64,000 nucleotides of DNA, from the NCBI GenBank assembly GCA_027422505.1, contig JAPQWV010000018.1, positions 12,170,001 through 12,234,000 on the forward strand, read 5' to 3'. The notes under the pieces are model-generated. The model was not told the origin of the DNA. It was given only the letters and a program-made list of their open reading frames with translations, and did not search any database. This document shows positions 59,128 through 64,000 of this stretch, in pieces. The first letter of the stretch is position 1, and every line of letters starts with the position of its first letter. The stretch is from Craterostigma plantagineum. Its lineage: Eukaryota > Streptophyta > Magnoliopsida > Lamiales > Linderniaceae. Position numbers and translations under genes: made by a program.

Positions 59128-61256
59128 TCAGCCAAACAAATGGAGCATACAGCTATGCGGGTCACGCAATATCTGTGCAGCCATAGTGGCTCGATACGCT
59201 GAAATATCAATGTGCCTTTGATATTCATTAAACTCGGGCGTGTCAACCATAACCGTCTCCACCGTCAACGCCGCATGAACCCCGCAATCCAAGCTGCCAG
59301 CCTTCTGGCTCCGATTCTTTTTATTATCCAACTTCGACTTTGTGACGATATCGAACTTGAAATGCCAATATGCAGAAAGAAACTCAGCCTGCTAAAAATA
59401 GCAAATGTCGAACATGTTACTAAATAAATAAAAATGATAGACAAACGGATTTCAGCTACTTACGAACACTCTCCCGGCGAATTGCACACCATGCGCGCCC
59501 AATAAATCGTTAAGGACGAAGGTTTGCGTTGACGCGTCAAAAATAAGTACTGCCCAGTGGGTCCGTGCGAAAACTAGAGAGATGATGTACTTGCATTGTA
59601 CCAATTCATCCTCCGTGAGACGCTCCAACCAGCTCCGACTGCTTCTCGACAATCCATTCACGAATTCCTCCATATCATCCACCCGTACTTTCGCCTTCCT
59701 ATTCAACTTCTGCGCTTTCCTAAAGTGCTCGTCTTGCACGTACTTGGAAAGACGAAGACGTGAGGATAATTATTGGAGTCCGCATAGATTCGCCTCAAGC
59801 AATCTAGATATGCGTCTCAATTAGACTTGAGCATATCATGGAAGAGCAACATGTAGAAGCCTTGGACATCCACGTCGCACATGTCACCCGACCAAACGTT
59901 ATCACTGCATAAAAAGGAAAATTATTACGTGTTTATGTACGATAACTGAGGTTGACATCGAAAGAAAACATTTACCTAAATCTTGCCGCTTGAAGGTAAG
60001 TGTCAATGAGCACGCGATCATGTGCATGAATCAAGTGACGCCCGGAGAAGTCCACTCGCCCGAGGTACTTTTTACTCCTCTTCTCATTTCTATCTGAGCC
60101 AGAATCCTCACCACTTAGATCAACAATTTCTACAGTCGATTTGCCTCTTCTTCGAACTCCTCGGGCACTCGACGAAGCACCAAAATCTCCAGCCTCAACC
60201 ACCTCCACAGGTGTGGTAAAATCTTCAAGGGGTACGATCGCTAAATGATCGTCGTCGGCACGATCGCGGTGGCCACGGGAACACCTAACCTCCACTCCCC
60301 GCATGAGTAGGCCCGTCACACGGTCGAATAGCTCGTGTGCCGCCCCAACGTCAAAACGATGTCCCTAAAGTACGCCGCCTCCAACTCTTCCACTGACGGC
60401 ACTAACAACCCTCGTACAAAATCGCCGTCGACGGCCTCTGCGACCGTCCTAAGAGTCGGGCATCCCTTGCGACTCCAATTTTTCGTCGCCCACCTGAGCA
60501 TGCGTGGCGTGAAATCTTCTTCTTTGCGAACCGCAAACACGTCTGCAACCCTCGGTATACACTCGTATGCTAGTATCTGAATACAAATAATGCAAAAAAT
60601 CTTAGAAACGTCCCTCAAAACATGGTATGCAAAGAAGCTTAGTTATAATTCACCTGAAGTGGTTGTACGAACCCACTGATCAGCCAGTCCCGTGGCCTCT
60701 CCCGTAGATTTACCTTCACAGTTCGTATCACCTCACCGAAAGCCACGGTGCCCCAAGGATACTAGGATAATGCAAACCAATATTCGACGAGACTAAGGAC
60801 CCAGGTACTGACGACGGTGTCCTTCTTCGACGGTCGAGACATCAACACGGTGGTGGCGAAGTACACGTCCGCCAACTTCAGCTTATCGAAGTCCACATCG
60901 TCCTCGTCGCCAGACAACTCCTCCAACACATGCTTGACGTGCGACATGCGGACTTTTGTGCTGTCACCAAAATATCTTGCGGTGAATTGTGAGCCGCCGT
61001 TTATCGGCGGTAGCTCGGCTGCGAATTTCAGCCCGGTGATTAGGCAATAGTCCGACTTTGAAAATCGGAGTGGTTTTTCGCCAAAAATCATCCACAGCTC
61101 TTCCCGGTTGTGCAGCATCGTCTGGCTCTGGATGAGGTACCACAGCAACTGGCCCGAGAGATTAAAATCAGGCTCGGCCCTAACAAGGCGGCCGAACGGA
61201 TTCTCGTTCGTAAAAATCTCCCACTCGTGGTGGTTCAGACATTGTCTCGCTGGCAT
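59128..61256 (-). pseudogene. DUF1985-Ulp1 protease gene of MULE B
   Basis: 61256-60762: DUF1985 domain (ELLW-type LLWYLIQSQTMLHNREELWM, PLRFSKSDYCLITGLKF), ended by an in-frame TAG at 60762-60764. The same frame continues YPWGTVAF..WLISGFVQPLQ to an intron, then 60590-60370 ILAYECIPRVADVFAVRKEE and MLRWATKNWSRKGCPTL, a frameshift near 60355, and GVEVRCSRGHR (60319-59972). The Ulp1 (C48) part is 59739-59128: HWAVLIFDASTQTFVLNDL has the catalytic His and Asp, and NRSQKAGSLDCGVHA the oxyanion Gln and catalytic Cys. So the triad survives even though a stop and two or more frameshifts break the gene. Known members cleave SUMO-like modifiers; the role in transposons is unclear. Confidence 0.85.
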
Positions 61257-61449
61257 CGGCGTATGACGAGCTCAACTTTACACTCAAATGGGAACTTCGT
61301 CCACTGTGTCGAACTGCTTCTGCATCACAACCTAATTTATATGTAAAACACATTTTAGCTAGGGCTACGTGGTATGAAATAATGAAAACCGAAAACCCTT
61401 ATGCACAGATGCGCAGGGAACCGCATCGCATATGCTCAGATTCAAGCAC
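61257..61449 (-). other. 5' region of the MULE B gene
   Basis: Aligns as an inverted copy with 53395-53540 upstream of the MULE A gene (AATGTGTTTTAC and AAATTAGGTTGTGATG in both). No separate gene. Confidence 0.6.
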
Positions 61450-61865
61450 AGATGCGCATGGGACCCCTGCGCATCGGCGCGGTCCCAGCAAGGATCCCCT
61501 GCGTATAAGCGCGGGTCCCCTGCTTATAATGCGCGGGTCCCCCGACCTTGCGCGCGCGCAGTGACACTGGACCCGCCCGTTAAGGTAAGAGGACCCGAGC
61601 GTTTAAGCAGGGGAAACGCGGCTAATACACAGGGGACCCGTGAAATATGCACAGGTCCCCTGCTCATAAGCGGGGGTCGTCTGCTTGCAAGCACGGGACC
61701 CAGGCATTAAAAAGCGACGTACGCTGCGCACATGTCCTATGCTTGCAAGCATAGGTCCTATGCTTGCAAGCACATGTCCTATGCTACCAAGCGCGAGTCC
61801 TATGCTACCAAGCACGGGTCCTATGCTACCAAGCTCTGTCCTATGCTTGCAAGCACGGGTCCGCA
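61450..61865. repeat. GGGACC block 5 with 21-bp CCTATGCTTGCAAGCAC units
   Basis: The left part repeats GCGGGTCCC(C/T)TGC words. 61733-61860 holds six 21-bp units such as GTCCTATGCTTGCAAGCACAG with TGCTTGCAAGCA, a 12-bp palindrome, or TGCTACCAAGC variants. It forms the inner part of the right terminal region of MULE B. Confidence 0.92.
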
Positions 61866-62170
61866 CCAAATTAGGGTTCGATGGGTCGTTCCCAAATACC
61901 CTCTCGCGTTAAATTGAAAGTGGCGAAGAGTAGAACACATACCTCCACTCTTTGGGTGTTCGCGTTGAATATCATTGGATTGTCGAATGAGTCGATTGAG
62001 GTTGAGGTTCGGTTGGCTTTGAGTTGCAGAGAAGACGATTTGCAGTGCAGGGGCGGGAGAGCACAGGCTTGCTTTTTTTACTGGAAGTGAAAGTGGTTGC
62101 TTTTTTTTACATTTACCCCATTCTTCTATCACGGGTCTGATGTTTCAGATTCGCTACAGTGTAACATGTA
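61866..62170 (-). mobile_element. Right terminus of MULE B
   Basis: The complement of 62165-62080 (CTGTAGCGAATC.., CCCGTGATAGAAG.., AAGCAACCACTTTC) matches the left terminal region of MULE A at 52695-52775, in inverted orientation. This supports two related elements lying tail to tail, or one composite of about 9.5 kb. Confidence 0.7.
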
Positions 62171-62449
62171 AACCATTTAGTTAATTTTTTCGATAAGTGT
62201 TGTTGAGGTTGTTGATTGACATTAAATAAGGGTAAAATAGTCTTTAGAGCAGAGTTAGTAAAGGTACAAAGGTAAAGTCAGATTTTGGGTGCTATTTTTT
62301 AAGAGATGACAAATCCCAAAGGCTATTTTCTTAAGGAGAATTTTAAAAAAGAGGAACGATTCTATTTCGTTTTAAAAAAAGAGGAACGGGTTCTCAAATG
62401 ACTGAAATACCCTTACTAAAAAACTGGTTAAGGAGGCTAATCCGTTTTT

Positions 62450-63190
62450 TTAACAGTGAAAAGTTATTCGAGTTTTATTCGAGTGACACAATACTCGAAT
62501 AATCGACTCGAATAAATGCATTTTTAATTTATTAAAAGCGAAAAATTATTCGGATTTATTCGAGTAAAAGCAAGACTCGAATGACTTACTCTAATAATAA
62601 ATCGAAGAGATAAGGTGACTCGAATAATGTGCAGAAAATTTAAACGAGTAAGCTACATTATTCGAGTATCTTATCGAGAGTTCTTTTCGAGTCAAAACTC
62701 GAATAATATACTCGAATAAGCAGTGTTTTAAAAAGCTCGGAAAGAAAATTAGACACAAATCACTCGAAAACCTTAAATCCCTCGCGCTCTCTCTTCGAAT
62801 ACAAATCACTCGAAAAATCTTACACAAGCCCAAGCATAATCAAATGGCGAAAAGAAAAACGAGATCATCGGAGCCTTCCGCGCCTGTTCGTATCCGGGTG
62901 GATGAGCAAATCGACGGCGGTAGAGCCAGGGTGAGTTTTTGGTCGCATTTTGGGTTTTTGTTAAATCGAATTGGTTGAACGAATTTCTTGGTTAGATCTT
63001 TTGTTATTAGCGTTAAATCGATCGATTTTGATGTTAAATCTTTGCGTAAACGTCGTAATCGGTCGGATTTTTGTAAAAATCTTTTTCATCTCCTTTTCGA
63101 GTTTTTTATTCGAGTAATTAGGGTTCGAATAACTTCTTGACGTATTCGAGTGATGTTTTACTCGAATAATTTACTCGAATAACAGTGAAT
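62450..63190. repeat. ACTCGAATAA / TTATTCGAGT array
   Basis: More than twenty copies of ACTCGAATAA or its complement TTATTCGAGT, in both orientations, between 62465 and 62830 and again in the first intron of the following gene (63095-63185). It probably belongs to the terminal region of a third Mutator-like element. Confidence 0.9.
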
Positions 63191-64000
63191 TTTGCTTTTT
63201 TTGCGTTTTCAGATCTATCTTCCGACGAAGTTGCCGGCGGACAATTTCTACCATGCCACCCTCACTCTGAACGCGCAGTACATGTCGGTATGCGAACGCA
63301 TCCGTACGCTTTTGAACGAGGAGGAAATGGAGGAGATGGTTAGACGGACACAGTTCGGGAACCTGATAAAGGTGGCCCGAAACCACTACAACTCGAACAT
63401 GATCATGTGGTATTTGATGAGCCGGCAGGTGGAGTACATGCCGGACTCGAAGGAGTTCTGGATGGTCGTTGGTGGGCGACCATTACGATTTTCATTGGTC
63501 GAGTATTGCCTACTCACGGGCCTCGACTGCGGCGCTAACGAGCCGGAGATACCGTCGTCGAACGAGTTTGCGACGAGGCATTGGCCTGGTATTAATTCTA
63601 TTTTTTATCTTTTTGATTCGTTTTTTTACTTCGATTTCAAAAACTAACGTTTGTTTTATGGCTCGCAGGCAAGCCCGTTATATATTTACACGATTTGGAG
63701 AAGAAAATCACGGAAATGATCCGTGACGCCGGTGGAGCCTCGGGCGTTCATCCCGAGAAATTGAAGATCGCGGCCCTTTATTTTGCCGTCGGGGTGCTAG
63801 GGGAGCGGAGGGTAAAGAAGGACTTGAAGGTCAAGGAGGAGTGGCTCCGTCTGGTGGAGGACTTCGACCGCTTCAACGAATATCCTTGGGGAAGGATATC
63901 GTTCGAGGAGGTCATTTATGGTCTGAACAAAGACCTCTTGGGGAGGGCGATGGAGATGGCATCGAATGGAAGAACCCAAACAACCTTCGATATCAGCGGC
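62844..64000 (+). CDS. DUF1985-type gene, 5' part (runs off the window)
   Basis: Three exons in view: 62844-62930 (ATG, basic start MAKRKTRSS), 63213-63588 and 63669-64000 (open at the window end). Donors are GTGAGT and GTATTA; acceptors are TTTTCAG and CTCGCAG. Frame is kept at both joins (RAR/IYLP and WPG/KPVIYL), with no stop through 64000. The DUF1985 signature is MIMWYLMSRQV, then FWMVVGGRPLRFSLVEYCLLTG, followed by KLKIAALYFAVGVL and NEYPWGRISFEEVIYGL, the same order as in the broken copies at 53540 and 61256 but clearly diverged. In plants this domain usually precedes an Ulp1-like protease, expected beyond the window. The gene starts amid the ACTCGAATAA array, so it is likely a transposon passenger. 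It is the only undamaged member here. Confidence 0.8.

Noticed and set aside
59043..59246. Separate small protein at the Ulp1/transposase junction
   Set aside because: It is a third-frame shadow overlapping two recognisable frames.

Overview
This is nuclear DNA of a flowering plant, very probably a eudicot. The evidence is GT..AG-intron genes of plant type (a TPLATE-unrelated AP-5 beta subunit and a plant SMP/C2 protein), plant transposon families (Ty1-copia, Ty3-gypsy solo LTRs, CACTA, Mutator-like, hAT, Tourist, Stowaway, L1-type LINE) and a short piece of chloroplast trnK-UUU. The species cannot be named from the sequence.

Only two ordinary host genes look intact. One is a three-exon AP-5 adaptor complex beta subunit on the minus strand (29059-32673, 1124 aa). 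The other is an eight-exon NTMC2T5/tricalbin-like SMP-C2 membrane tether on the plus strand (36947-39709, 686 aa). Both exon sets sum to a multiple of three and keep frame at every junction. A third host gene, a single-domain ginkbilobin/DUF26 secreted protein (22933-23562), is split by a 241-bp Stowaway MITE exactly between signal peptide and domain. A fourth reading frame, a DUF1985 gene at the right edge (62844 to beyond 64000), is open but probably carried by a transposon.

Layout. 0.36-1.9 kb: a frameshifted MULE/FAR1-type transposase gene whose first intron holds a perfect 78-bp inverted repeat. 2.4-6.4 kb: a Mutator-like element filled with tandem repeats rich in GTAC. 6.6-22.4 kb: a nest. 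An old CACTA element (TNP2 relics at 6.6-7.5 kb, one terminus at 22.4 kb) was hit by a 9.8-kb copia element (8008-17820, TSD TCAAC) and by a 4-kb gypsy solo LTR (18229-22238, TSD CACGG), which itself holds a Tourist MITE. 22.9-28.7 kb: the broken secreted-protein gene and repeat debris. 28.7-39.7 kb: plastid fragment, AP-5 beta gene, a GTAC-repeat MITE, a short LINE containing a hAT element, and the SMP-C2 gene. 40.7-49 kb: a second GTAC-repeat MITE with a perfect 9-bp TSD, a second gypsy solo LTR, MITEs and a decayed LINE. 51.8-64 kb: a cluster of Mutator-like elements carrying DUF1985/Ulp1 protease genes, two of them in inverted orientation, bordered by GGGACC minisatellites, plus a third with an ACTCGAATAA array.

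A theme runs through the window: nearly every transposon family here carries its own private array of a short, often palindromic word (CGACCGAAA, GGTAC, TCACGGCCGTGA, TTCACGAATT, AATCGGGCGATT, GGGACCCG, ACTCGAATAA). The GTAC-array Mutator family, present at least three times and once about 120 bp upstream of the AP-5 beta start codon, is the best candidate for something not yet described. All family calls rest on motifs read by eye; no database search was possible.
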